Shown piece after piece: positions 11,196 through 22,300 of a stretch of DNA of 64,000 nt. Both the position numbers and the translations under genes were made by a program. This DNA is from Brachionus koreanus. Lineage: Eukaryota; Rotifera; Eurotatoria; Ploima; Brachionidae. The notes beneath the pieces were generated by a model, which was given only the letters and a program-made list of their open reading frames with translations, had not been told where the DNA came from and made no database searches. Location of the stretch: positions 635,830 to 699,829 of the forward strand of contig PJRA01000030.1 of NCBI GenBank assembly GCA_016987375.1. Reading direction: 5' to 3'. Numbering within the stretch: position 1 is the stretch's first letter; every line of letters begins with the position of its first letter.

Positions 11196-11634
11196 TTTTG
11201 ATTTCTTGTAAAAATATAAATTACACTACATTTTTAAAAGAAAATTTCTTTAATTAAAAATTTAAATCTATTACGTTTTAAGTATAAAAATTTATACGTT
11301 TTTTTTTAAAATTTATTTATTTAGTAAATTTATAAAAAGTTAGTTTTTAAATCAAGAAATTTTTCTTCTTGATAAAAGTCATTTTATTTTGGGTGAGTTT
11401 AAATCAATTTTTGGAAAAATACTATTTTTAAGATGAAATAATAAGTAACTATTGATTTTTCAATTCAACTAGCACACTTTAAATAAAATTTTATTTTGAT
11501 TATATTAATATTTGAGAAGATTGGTTTTTAATTTCTAAAATTTTTTAAAAATTAAAATCAATCAATTTTCACTGAAATTCAAAAGAATACAAAATATTAA
11601 AAAAAAAATTTCCAATTTTCAAAAATTCATACAC
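11196..11634. other. intergenic upstream of the DEG/ENaC gene
   Basis: AT-rich DNA containing the presumed promoter of the minus-strand channel gene. No clear TATA box or repeat was recognised. Confidence 0.35.
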
Positions 11635-11635
11635 A

Positions 11636-12360
11636 AATGGCAAGCCTCCACTGCATTGAAGGAAGCTAACATTAGCCCAATTTTTAAAAAAGGTAAAATA
11701 ACTGAACCGAACAACTCTAGACCAATATCGCTTAGTTCTGTCACTTGTAAACAGACTCCATCTGATTGCCAATCAAAAACATGGTTTTGTTGAGAGAAAA
11801 TTGAAAATTTATGATTGACAGTAAGCAGCGTGTTTTATTTGTATATAGTTGTTATCTTTTCGTTATTTTTATAAACGATATACCAAATGCTACAACAAGC
11901 TTAATCAAATTGTTTTCAGATGACACCAAACTGATTAACATCATTAGAAACCGTCTTGACGTTGAACAGTTGCAAACAGACATTGACAGAATAGTTAAAT
12001 GGTCAAACGAATGGCAATAAGAAATTTAACGAAGACAAATGCAAATTTATGTACTTCAAAAATAAAACTATAAATGAAATCGAATCATCAATGAACAACT
12101 TACCGATTACCCATACAAGAGTTGAAAAAAATCTTTGAATCAATTTAACAGATGACTTGAAATGGTAATTCTAGTAATTCAAACGTAATTCTAGGTCAAT
12201 TAAAGCAAGCCTTCAAATGCTGGTCCTTAAGTACATTCAAACAGTTGTACGTTTCGTTTGTTAGACCACATCTAGAGTATGCAGCAGCAGCCTTGAGTCC
12301 TTAAACCAAAAGAGACTCAAAAATCCTGGAACAAGAACAAAGATGAGCTACAAAATTTGT
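11636..12360 (+). mobile_element. degraded LINE reverse transcriptase fragment
   Basis: The plus strand shows, in broken frames, WQASTALKEANISPIFKKG and NNSRPISLSSV (fingers of a non-LTR reverse transcriptase). After a deletion come FINDIPNATTSLIKLFSDD (palm), DRIVKWSNEW and KCKFMYFKNK, and finally FVxYVRPHLEYAAAAL-like text near 12260-12300. Stops and shifts make it inactive, and the segment between fingers and palm is lost. It is similar in type to the fragment at 8000-8745 but in the opposite orientation. Confidence 0.8.
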
Positions 12361-12606
12361 ATTTAGCTTTAATTTTTGTTTTTTTCAAATCTTGTAAAAG
12401 TTCTCTTTAATGTAAAGCATATAAAATGAAAGATCGTTGTAATCTTTAATAATTTGATAATTAAATTTTAATATTTTTAGAATATTTAAGTAATTTTAAA
12501 TGGTTGAAATTATTAACCTGTGACATGTACTAAAAGTCGAAAATGCACTTAAAAAGATATTTTTCTGAAAAGGGATTACCAGGTTTTGTAAAATTTAGTA
12601 CAATAA

Positions 12607-12806
12607 AATAGAACAAAATGTTAAAAATTCTTATAACTTTTCTTTTAAAAGTAAGTTTTGTAAATGCAACATGGTGCAACATTCAAAGTTGCATTATTAT
12701 TAATAATTTGATCAAACTCTGTATGCATACTTAGTTGCACTAACAGAACTACATGTATTTAGAAGCCTTCAGAAAAAAAGTTATTAGCTTTAATTTTTGT
12801 TCTATT
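12607..12806. mobile_element. MITE-like element with terminal inverted repeats, copy 2
   Basis: About 200 bp. The left end AATAGAACAAAATGTTAAAA and the right end (reverse complement) mirror each other over roughly 40 bp with few differences. The inside carries GCAACATGGTGCAACATTC and AGTTGCAT, as in the element at 9501-9778. It has no coding capacity. The two copies lie on either side of the DEG/ENaC gene. Confidence 0.65.
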
Positions 12807-12997
12807 TTTTTATTTTCTACCAAATTTCAAAAAACCGGATTAGCATCTATAGTGACACATTTTAAAAGTTTTAAATAAAATTATCGAAAAATTTAATTAT
12901 ATAAATAAAAAAACTTTTTAAAAAGTAAAAATTCATTTATTTATTTTCTAATAAATTTACGAAAATGTATTAATGAAAATAAAACATTAAAGCAAAT

Positions 12998-13330
12998 TTA
13001 TAGCGAAAATAAAATTATTAACTGAAAACTAATTTCAATTTTATTGGAAAAATTGTAAATAGTTTTCAAGAGCTCATTCGGTCTAAGGCCTTTTGGCCAA
13101 CATTTGTCACATATCCAATTGTCACAGTCTTCACATAATATCCATGAGTCTTTAAATTTTCTATCTTTGAAAAATATTATACATTTGAAACATCTTTTCG
13201 ATTCCAAAGAAGTAAACGGCTCTTAAACTGATTGAATCTAACAATTTAATTCTTGGATGATGTTGAAACAGAGGAGCTGTTTGGTACTTTCTTTGGGGTG
13301 TCTTTTGACTGAAGTGGCTCTTAAGTTAAG
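12998..13330 (-). pseudogene. broken zinc-finger (PHD-like) coding relic
   Basis: On the minus strand a Cys-rich stretch (CFKC, then WILCEDCDNWICDKCWPKG) has the Cys spacing of a PHD-type or transposase C-terminal zinc finger. It has no ATG. Upstream, in another frame and past a stop, lies a Ser/Pro/Lys-rich text (TPKKVPNSSSVSTSSK). Such a Ser-rich linker followed by a Cys finger is common at the C-terminus of DDE transposases, so a decayed transposase is the likeliest origin. This is inference. Confidence 0.35.
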
Positions 13331-13643
13331 ACCCATCACTGAATTTAATTTAAAATATCTTTAAACTATCTTTTGACACTCCATGTTTGAGATTAAGAAA
13401 ATTGGATGATTGGACATGTTATTAAAAATGCATTCGAATATTCAAAAAAGATTGTGCATTATGTCATACTATGAAATGTCTTAAAAATCGAACTATTACT
13501 TTAATTTTAAAAAAATATGAATAATTATTATTCATACTTTGATTAATAATAGTTTTTTTATTATTATGCCAAAATTATGATGAAAAAATATTTATAAATT
13601 AAATTCATGTTAAATTTAAGCACCTTTAATTTAAAATTTTTTA

Positions 13644-14732
13644 ATGTCGGATTTTCTAAAGGAATTGAGCAACGCAAAACTTCGTCGCGTTAACAGAGAT
13701 GAAATAAAAGACTTTTCAGATCCTATATTAGCAGGATTTATAACCAAAGATTCTATTGATGCTTATCAATCGAACGTTTTGGATTGCAATTTTGAGAATT
13801 GGTACGAAAAGCTAAAAGATGTTACATTTAGATCAGAATATTTTCCTATTGATACAGAACATGCCGAATTATTTATAAAAATTTATCCAAAACTTGGCTT
13901 GATTAGCGAAAACAGTGACTGGAAAAGCTTGTTTACCAAAGAAGAATTGAATATTCTAAAAGATCTTGAAACAAAGCTTGATTTTGTTATTAACAAATTT
14001 ATTCATAAGCCATCGGATTATGTTTTCGTTAAAACTTCCTCTCGAAGTGCAAAAGACTCACCTTTAGCAGGTAAAATATTCAAACAAATATACGAGAACT
14101 ATTTAAATGAATTAAATGAATATGAGAAAAATTCTGAAAACGAACAAGTATGTTGTTTATTGAAAGCGTCCTTCGATTGCTTGAAAGTCAATAAAGGTAG
14201 TCAAGTTCTGGAAATGTTCTTCAAAAGTGAAAGAATTTATCAAGATATGCTTTTAGCTCTAGAAAAAATCAACCGTTTTAATGAGAATTTTATAATTAGA
14301 GAATTTGTTCAAATTGATATTGACATGGAATTTAGGGGTTTTGTATTCAATCGTAGATTAACTGCCTTGTCTCAGTATAATTATTTGATTTACTCAAAAC
14401 GCTTAAATGAACACAAAGACCAAATTGAATGTGAGTTAAAAAATTTCTTTTATAACCAGGTAATACATAAATTAGAAAATTTCATTGAAAATTATATAAT
14501 TGATTTTGCCGTATTTTTTAATGGTCATAATAAATTACTTAATTTTAAATGTAGTGTAATAGAAATAAATCCATTTCTAGAAACAACCGATAGTGCTCTT
14601 TTTAGTTGGGAACACGAAAAACATATACTACAAAGTCGTGACGGTTTTAGTTTTAGAATTACCGGACGATCAAAGCCAGGAATAAAATCAATGCTTCCTC
14701 AAGATCTTCGATCTTATATTCATTCAAAATGA
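13644..14732 (+). CDS. CDC123/D123 family protein (ATP-grasp-like)
   Basis: Single exon, 362 residues. The N-terminal NWYEKLKDVTFRSEYFPI corresponds to the opening block of the D123 family. Later blocks are VFVKTSSRSAKDSPL near 130-145, FIIREFVQIDIDMEFRGFV near 215-233, and the C-terminal VIEINPFLETTDSALFSWE near 308-326, equivalent to the INPxxxxTDSxLFSWE signature of CDC123. CDC123 is an ATP-grasp chaperone that assembles eIF2 by joining the gamma subunit to alpha-beta. The SSRSxKD block differs from the KxxWSxPRDA block of true CDC123, and the text is more divergent than expected for the orthologue. A D123 paralogue of unknown role is therefore as likely. The ATG at 13644 is the first in frame and follows non-coding DNA. 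Confidence 0.8.
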   Translation: MSDFLKELSNAKLRRVNRDEIKDFSDPILAGFITKDSIDAYQSNVLDCNFENWYEKLKDVTFRSEYFPIDTEHAELFIKIYPKLGLISENSDWKSLFTKEELNILKDLETKLDFVINKFIHKPSDYVFVKTSSRSAKDSPLAGKIFKQIYENYLNELNEYEKNSENEQVCCLLKASFDCLKVNKGSQVLEMFFKSERIYQDMLLALEKINRFNENFIIREFVQIDIDMEFRGFVFNRRLTALSQYNYLIYSKRLNEHKDQIECELKNFFYNQVIHKLENFIENYIIDFAVFFNGHNKLLNFKCSVIEINPFLETTDSALFSWEHEKHILQSRDGFSFRITGRSKPGIKSMLPQDLRSYIHSK

Positions 14733-16161
14733 ATTAAAATGATTTATTTTATCAATCTAATAGCTTGTTGTAAAAAAAATGTTTTAATTCAAAATAGCCT
14801 AAAAATAAAAAATGAAAAATTATCCAAATTAATACTTTGGTGTGACAAATTCTCAAAAAAAAATAAACTTTTCATTTTTTTTTACTTTTTTAATGAATCT
14901 TAAATTCAATTATTAAACAATCCATTAATAGAATTTTCTTCTCCATTGGCACTAACAAAATTTATAAAAATTCATCGAATTTTACTTTTTATTAAAAGAA
15001 TTTCATTTATTTTTTCTTAAAACCACTATCAAGTGACTGAAAGGAAAGACTAAGTCTCCATTCCAACCGACCAAAGCTTTGCCTAAAGTATTTTATAAAA
15101 ATTAAATTTTATTCTAATATCAAAATTAATTTTCTCCAAACTCCGAGCATAACTAGCATCAGTATTTTTTCTAATTAAACAATTATTTATTTTCCTTTTC
15201 TTTCTTTTTTTTCAAATAGGTCGCTAACACATTGATAACTTTTGAGCATATTAAAAAAAGTATAATGCTAGAACTTCACGAAAATAATCGAGTTTGGTAT
15301 ATCATGAATATTTCAGCAATGAATGCTTCACGGTTCAATCGAAAACATTGGTTTAGATCTAGTTTCAGTCTGCTTTGTATTGCGTTGTATTAGCTTTATT
15401 AATAAACATAGTAATCCAACAATTTAGATTTTTTTTAAGTATTTTTATCAAACAATCATAGCATAAAAAAATGCAATGAAAAAAATATTTCATTTATTTA
15501 TTTAAAATTTTAAGTTATTTTAAGAGGACTTTTTTAATGATGATAAAATTTTTATTTTTCAATTAATTTTATTTTTTATTTTAGGAATAATTAATTATAA
15601 TTCCTTTGTTTTGTTTTTTGAGCCTTTCTTCTTTTCTAATGACTTTCTAATAGATCCGTTCTTATTGTAAACAACTGAAGTTTAACTAGTATTCGTCAAA
15701 TTTTGAAGAATGTTGGTTTTTTGTTATTTATGGAATTTAAATGATTTTCAGATTAAAACCAGCATTCTTTTCGCTTTTACAGTACTATATTTAACTTGAG
15801 AATCTAATTTCATGTTTTGTCTTATAAATATTCGAATATCCTTTTTCCAAAAGGTTTTAGCTAGTGGTTGCCACTCACTCAATTATCTTTCTAATTTATA
15901 ATCAAATTTAGAGTTCGTTTTTCTCATAAAAAAATATTTATATAAACAGTATTAACTCTATCAAACTCTATCGTTTAAGTTATTAAAGGCTTTTTATACA
16001 GTATTTTGTGGATTTTTTAAAATTCAATATTAAACTGAAAAAATGAGCTAGAATTTATTAATTGATAAGCAAAATAAAAACTAAAAATTAAATAAACGTT
16101 CGACAGTAAATGATAAAGTATTTAAAAAAAAGGGTATAAAATTAGATTTAAGATAGAATTT
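14733..16161. other. intergenic with LINE debris
   Basis: Lies 3' of the CDC123-like gene and 3' of the minus-strand GTPase gene, so the two genes converge here. It contains one recognisable LINE relic (15655-15850). The rest is AT-rich with no supported gene. Confidence 0.4.
15655..15850 (-). mobile_element. short LINE reverse transcriptase relic
   Basis: On the minus strand the text KDIRIFIRQNMKLDSQVK followed by KAKRMLVLI and KSFKF corresponds to the KDLGV..D.KW...NKANRMLGLIKRSFKF block of Jockey/CR1-type elements. A stop interrupts it. Only this block is left. Confidence 0.6.
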
Positions 16162-17702
16162 CTATTTTGTGTGTTCATAATCGATCACACTCTGCTGCAA
16201 ATATTCATCGTAAAGCTTTTTCTTTTTGTTTTTGATTGAATTTTGTAAGTATTCACGTCTTTCACTTAATGATTTCAATTGTTTTTTGCTCATTGTTGGT
16301 TTTTTCCTATAATTAAAGAAAAAGTAAGCTTTTAAATTTAATTTTTGAATTTTAACTGACTTATTTATCAATTTTGAAATCAAAAACAAAAACAATGCTA
16401 TGCAAATTAAAATTGGTAAAAAATATGGACGATAGTCATTTGGTAAAAATTCTCCTATTTGTTTGTATGGGTCAGCAATATTTGTTCTAATTTGATAAGC
16501 CACATTGTTTCCAAGATATTTATGTAGTAAATAATGTGGAACATTTGCTATTCCAATGCTGAGTAAAAGAATAAAAGAGGACAAGACAAAAAACGATGAT
16601 TTCAATGAACGACTTAAATTATCGGACCGTATTTTCCTTTAAAATTTTAAAAATAATTATAATAAAGTTAAATTAATAATTGTACTTGTCTGCTTTTATT
16701 TTATCATTAATCTTGCTAATAATTTGATCTGAATCTTTTTCCAAACTATTTAAAGTATTTTGAATAGTTTGTTTGATTGTTTTCTCAATTTGCTTGCAAA
16801 CATCTTCAATTTGATTAACACATCTTGTTTTCTTAAAAAAAAATATTTTAAAAAAAATTTCTTTTAATGTTAATTACTTTTTCTTGTAAAGTAGGAATAT
16901 AAATAGTTAGCATTTCGAAACCAGCTTTATTTAAACCTGGTCTTTTGCAAAGCTCTTGAACAATTTGCATTAGGACTTTCTATTAAACAAATATAAATAT
17001 TTTAATAAAAAACTACTAAATAAATAATAGTTAACCTACTTGACGATCAGAATCAGATCCAGCTTCGTCTGACTTAGACAAATAGAAATTAATTTTATTT
17101 CCATGATTCTCATTAAGTCTTTCAACAATGTTCAATGTTCGTTTGCACAAAGCTTGACCAATTGGATCAAAGAAGACAAATATTAAGTCGGAAATTTCAC
17201 CAAACCACAAAATAGCACTATTAACGTCGAATGGATACTTCATATCACCATCAACAAGACCAGGAGTGTCTATAAATGTAACAAGACTGAATTGTTTTTG
17301 TTTGCTTGTAGTGATTTCAGTGCTTAAATAGTCCAAGCTGTTTTCAAATGAGGATAAACCTTTCAATTGTGGATACAAATGCATGGTTGCATTTCCAAGC
17401 AAACTTTCTCTTTTTTTTCCGCTTGTTACCAAAGTAAAACCTTGAGTCTCAATTGCAACTCCAGTTCTTTGAACAGTTTCTTCAATGTACCAATTAATGA
17501 ATGAACTTTTGCCGGCTGAATGGTTGCCAATCAATAAAATGTTAATTTTTTTCCTAGGCGCTATTAGATCAATTCCTATGTCTTTGGCTATGGTTACCAA
17601 TCCATCTTTTGGATCAGTATATATGTTATGAATGTCTCTTAATATACGTTCATTGACACTTATTGTTAAGTCTTCTACGTTACTTGCTCCTTTTCTGGTC
17701 AT
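16162..17702 (-). CDS. dynamin-like GTPase with two C-terminal membrane segments
   Basis: Four exons (minus): 17702-17040, 16979-16878, 16831-16686 and 16636-16162; introns 49-60 bp; 461 residues. The G domain is complete. The P-loop is GNHSAGKS (59-66) and is followed by TGVAIETQGFT, where the switch-I Thr would lie. G3 is DTPGLVDGD (145-153), and the G4-like motif is SKSDE (209-213, Ser in place of Asn/Thr). GNHSAGKSSFIN and the DTPG motif are typical of the dynamin/EHD superfamily. The middle part (about 222-310) is helical. Hydrophobic segments lie near 319-341 and 375-394, followed by a basic tail with a SERREYLQ..KNKKKK stretch. It lacks the EH domain of EHD proteins. A membrane-anchored remodelling GTPase is inferred; the cellular membrane is unknown. 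The start MTRKGASN is the first ATG in frame. Confidence 0.75.
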
Positions 17703-19301
17703 TTTTTTATTCGATTAAATTTTTATTTCTAAAATTACAAAATAAAATAAAAATTCATCTTTCTAGAAAATAAAAAATGATTTTTCTACTTCTGATTTTT
17801 TAAAAACTTGTCTTCGACGTCGTTTATACAAAAATTTAAATTTTGCATTAATTTATATACATAGAAGAAAAATTCTTATCATACTGCATGCAGAATTAAT
17901 TTCAATTTTTTTCTAAATTTTATTATTAAAATTTAATATTTTTCTTATAATCAATAAATTATCTAATTTTTTTAGTTAAAGTTTGTTTTTAAGGCCCAAT
18001 GTTTCTAAAAATCATTTTCTCTTTAGAATGACTTGAATTGCTATTCTAAACAACTGTAAAAAAAAAATAAAATTATAATGTTAGATAAATATTTGAATTA
18101 AATAGATAAAAAAACACTAAAAAAAGTGTTTTAAGTATATTAAAAAATTAATTGACACTTAAAATTAATTGAAAACTATCTAATGATATTTATTTAGTTA
18201 TTTAATCGAGTTGATTAGGTCTTTTTAACTCAAAAAAGTAAATCTTCTAGTAAACTTTTTTAAAAATGAATTTAGATGATAATTTTTTTTACTAATAAAC
18301 TCTTTGACTGAATATGTCAATAATTCTAAAACTAAAACATACTAAATTGAACCTTTTTTGACCTGCTAAGTTTTAAGTAAATCATCAAATGATCAAAAAG
18401 ATGATGCTACTGAGGATGAGGAAAATTTCAGTGGCAAAAACTAAAAATTGATTCCAAAAATTTTTCTGAACCGCAACTAATGTTAGATTGATGCCGATAT
18501 TAAAATTATCAAAATAAAAAATAAAAATTAATTAATTCTTTTATTCTTTTTCTCTATTTTTCTAAATATGACATATTTCTATCAATTTGATTAAAAATAT
18601 ATCAAATTTCAATAGTCAGACCACACATTAAGCATGCTGTCAATGTCAGTGCATGGTACCCTTATTTGGATAAAGATATAAAATAAATGAGCTTGAAAAT
18701 GAGTTCAATGAAGAGCAACAAAGTTGATTCCAAAAGTACGTGACTTAAATTATCAATAATTTTAATATCAATAATTATCAATAATTTTTTCTTAATTTTA
18801 TAAATTAATTCAATAAAATAAAATAAATATAGTAAACTCAATATTTTACCTAATACAGTCAATAAAATGACGCTTTATTCAAGTCTTAAAAAATTATCAA
18901 ATTCAAAAGTCTCACCAACTTCATCAAAATTAAGTTTTGAGCCATATTTTTTTTAAATAATTTTTTTGACTGACTAGTACTGGAGATCAAAAGAATTGTT
19001 TTAATTTTCATCATATTTTGTACTTAAACATTCTGTTAAAGTTATTTAAATTTTTTTTGGCTAAAATTTGAAAAAATGTAAAAAATGAATTGCAACATTT
19101 TAATTTATTTAAGAAAAGAATACTAATGCACTCAAGAATAATTTGAAACATAGTTTGAATTCGTCATTATTTTTCGTTACTTGATAATAGCTAATTAATT
19201 TGAATTTTTGTCAACATATTTTGAAACCAACAGCATATGTTTCAAAAAGTCTTATAACTAATAAATATTCTTTTAGATTAAGCATAAATATAATCTTCAT
19301 T
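17703..19301. other. intergenic, divergent promoters and a LINE relic
   Basis: Lies between the minus-strand GTPase gene and the plus-strand GMAP-210 homologue, so it should hold both promoters. A LINE relic is at 18600-18735. The remainder is AT-rich with nothing recognised. Confidence 0.4.
18600..18735 (+). mobile_element. short LINE reverse transcriptase relic
   Basis: The plus strand reads VRPHIKHAVNVSAWYPYLDK, which matches the VRPHLEYA.QVWNPYLKKD block of Jockey/CR1-type reverse transcriptases. It is followed by a stop. Only about 40 codons are recognisable. Confidence 0.65.
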
Positions 19302-22300
19302 ATGTCTTGGTTGGCATCGGGTCTAACAAAATCTGTAACAGGTCGAATAAACCAAATTGGAGATCAGTTGAAAGACATTCTTACCGAGGGAACCGAAGAA
19401 GTTTATGATCCAGAAAACGAGCTCAAAGTTGTTACTGAAAAGCTAAAAGAGAATGAAAAAAAACTTGAATTATTCAAACAAGAATGTGCTCGTTGGGAAG
19501 ATGAAACCAACGAGCTCAATCAGCGATGCTTAGCTTCTGAAGCTCAACTTGAACAAAAGCAAACAGAATTTAGGCAAACAATTATTTCAAAAGATGTAAA
19601 ATTTAATTTGAAATTATTTATTTAAATTATATTCTTTTTTTCAGGACATAATAGCTGAATTGAGGAATCAAATAAATCAGATGGAGACATCGAATCATGG
19701 CTATCAAAAATCAGCTTTTATGGAAGAATATGAAGGTATATTGATATTTCTAGATTTTACGTATAATCTTATGTTTCTTTAAAAATTAAAGAAGTAATGC
19801 CATCTTCTGATCTAAATGATTTTATATACTTGGAAAAAGAGTTGAAGCGTCTGAAAGAGGATAATCTTCATTTGAAAAATGAAAATCAAGAATTGTTGTC
19901 TAAAATAAAGCTGAAAAATACACAAATCGAAGAAGCAAGAGACAGTGATCGTTTATTTGAGGAAAAAAATTTTGAAATCGAAAACTTAAAACAAGAAATT
20001 TACGGTTTGAAAAAAAGACTCGAAATGGAAAAAGACCAATACAAACAAGATTTGATTAGTGTTCAAAATAGTTATCAAGATAGAATAAATGATCAATTTG
20101 CTGAAAAAAAAGTCGAAATTGATCAGCTAAAAGCTGACATTGAAAATTTTAGAACGCTGAGTAAAAAAAGTAATAACAAAGCCCTTGAATTAGAGAATTA
20201 CCTAAAAGAAAAAGACAATGAATTACATAGAGTTCAATCGCAGGTAATTACTTATTATATTTAATAGGATATTTACTAATATTTACTAAATTTATTTTTT
20301 TTGTTTTAAATTTTATTAGAATACTAAAATTATTATTTAGATTGAAAATTTTTGATATTTTTTTAATAATATTCTTCTTTAAGTGCCCTCTAAAATCATG
20401 TATTCATTAAGAAATTAGTAAATCTAAACATTTTTTAGAATTTGATCATTTCATCATAATATTTATCCATATTGAATATTAAAATATATTTAATTTTCTT
20501 TTTAAATTTAAAAAAAATATGGGCTTAGTTTAATATAAAAAATTAATTAGTATTTTTCGTTGAGGGCACAGCTTTGTTACATTTAAATATAATAAAGCTA
20601 TTAAATTCCACGAGTTTATCTGACGGAAATCTTAGACTCGTTTCATCAGACTTAATTTTTCATTTTGAAAAAATTGTGAATTTTGGAACAAAAAACAAAA
20701 AAAAATTTCAAAGTTCTGCATTTATTAAACGACAGTCTGAAACCAGCTCAAAATGTATTATAACAAATAAAAAAAATTGACCCTATTCTATTCTAGTGGA
20801 TAATGGAGAGGTGCTCATCTCCCTTACCAATACCTTTTAGTGCAACAGTTCTGATCTGATAAAAAGGTCACTGCCTCCAATTGATCATCTACACTGCAAT
20901 TATTCCCCAGTAGAGACCGATACCCCATTTTTTGATGAAAGAGCTCTAAACATGGGCCTCGTATTGCAAAAATATTTGAAAATTTTCCACCTTCAGCTGG
21001 TTTTGAACCCTCGATCCTCTGCTTGCATGACTAACAAACAAAGCGTTCAGCTATTCTTGAAGTGAAACATAAATTTGTACTAATTGTTTGAAATAAAGTT
21101 CGACATTTATTGCACGACTGTCTGGACCCAACTAAAAGTGTATTGCCCCATGGAAATTTCTCCAAAGACACAATATCGCCTTTTATCAATTCGTATTTTT
21201 TTTACGACTGGCTGAGCTAGTTTCAATAGGTCTAGCGATTGATTTTTGTTATAATTTCTAAAATACGCGCACAAATTTTAATGCGTTGATGAAAATCAAA
21301 ATCTGTCAAATCATGAGGAACAACTCGGCACTCACTTTTAATCTATTAATTTTACAAGATATCTTCTAGCATTCTGAACGAGAGTGGCTGGTCTACCTTA
21401 CTCTCTTTTCCTCTTTCATCACCATAAAATTTTTTTTTAAACCAATTTTTATTACTAAAAGTACATTTTCACTTACTAATAGACACGTTATAGGAATAAC
21501 TGTTGTTGCTGATAAACCTTTGTTCAAATTATGATGTAACTGTGCCAAAATTTCAAAATTTTCATTTAGAGTTTTCATTTTATAAAATTTATTAGATTTA
21601 AATAAACAAATAATTATATATATTATGTTTAGTTTAGTTTAGCTTAGTTTATTGAATAAATATAAATGGCACATTAGATGATATACACCGTTGTTAACAG
21701 TACTATGTCTGTTAACAACGTTAACAACGTTCACTTGAATTATTCAGATCTGTGAATTACTTTATTTATATTTTTTTTAAATTGAATTAAATGATAAAAT
21801 GAATAAGAAAAAAAAAACAGTAGGAGTTGATTGTTTTACTGTTTATGCTGAGTCTTTGGATTCTTAATTTTCTTTTTTTTGTCAATATGTCTTTGTCTAG
21901 CGTCCCATGCAATACATAGTTCTTTTAGTTCTTTTTACCAATTATGATCTAATAGCTGTGGTTTTCGTTCAGATCCGCAACAGTGTGTTTGAATCAAAGA
22001 AAAAATTGTGTAAATTTGGTTATGATAATTAGGAGTTGAAAAGGGAAAATATCCGAAATTGATAATTAGTATTTTGGCGCTAAACAATCAAAAGCTAACA
22101 TTCAAAATCAAAATCAATTTACTTTTTCAAATTTAATCAAAAAAAATTTTTAAAGATTATTGAATTATGTTTGTTTTAATATTTAAAACTATCAAAAATA
22201 TCCAACGTTTTTTAAAAAACGTAAAACTTAATGACTCAACATAATATTACCATATTATTGATTTAATAAATTTTAGATTCATTACAAATTTCTGAATTTT

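Noticed and set aside
11569..11772. A small minus-strand protein
   Set aside because: It is the antisense of a LINE reverse transcriptase relic.
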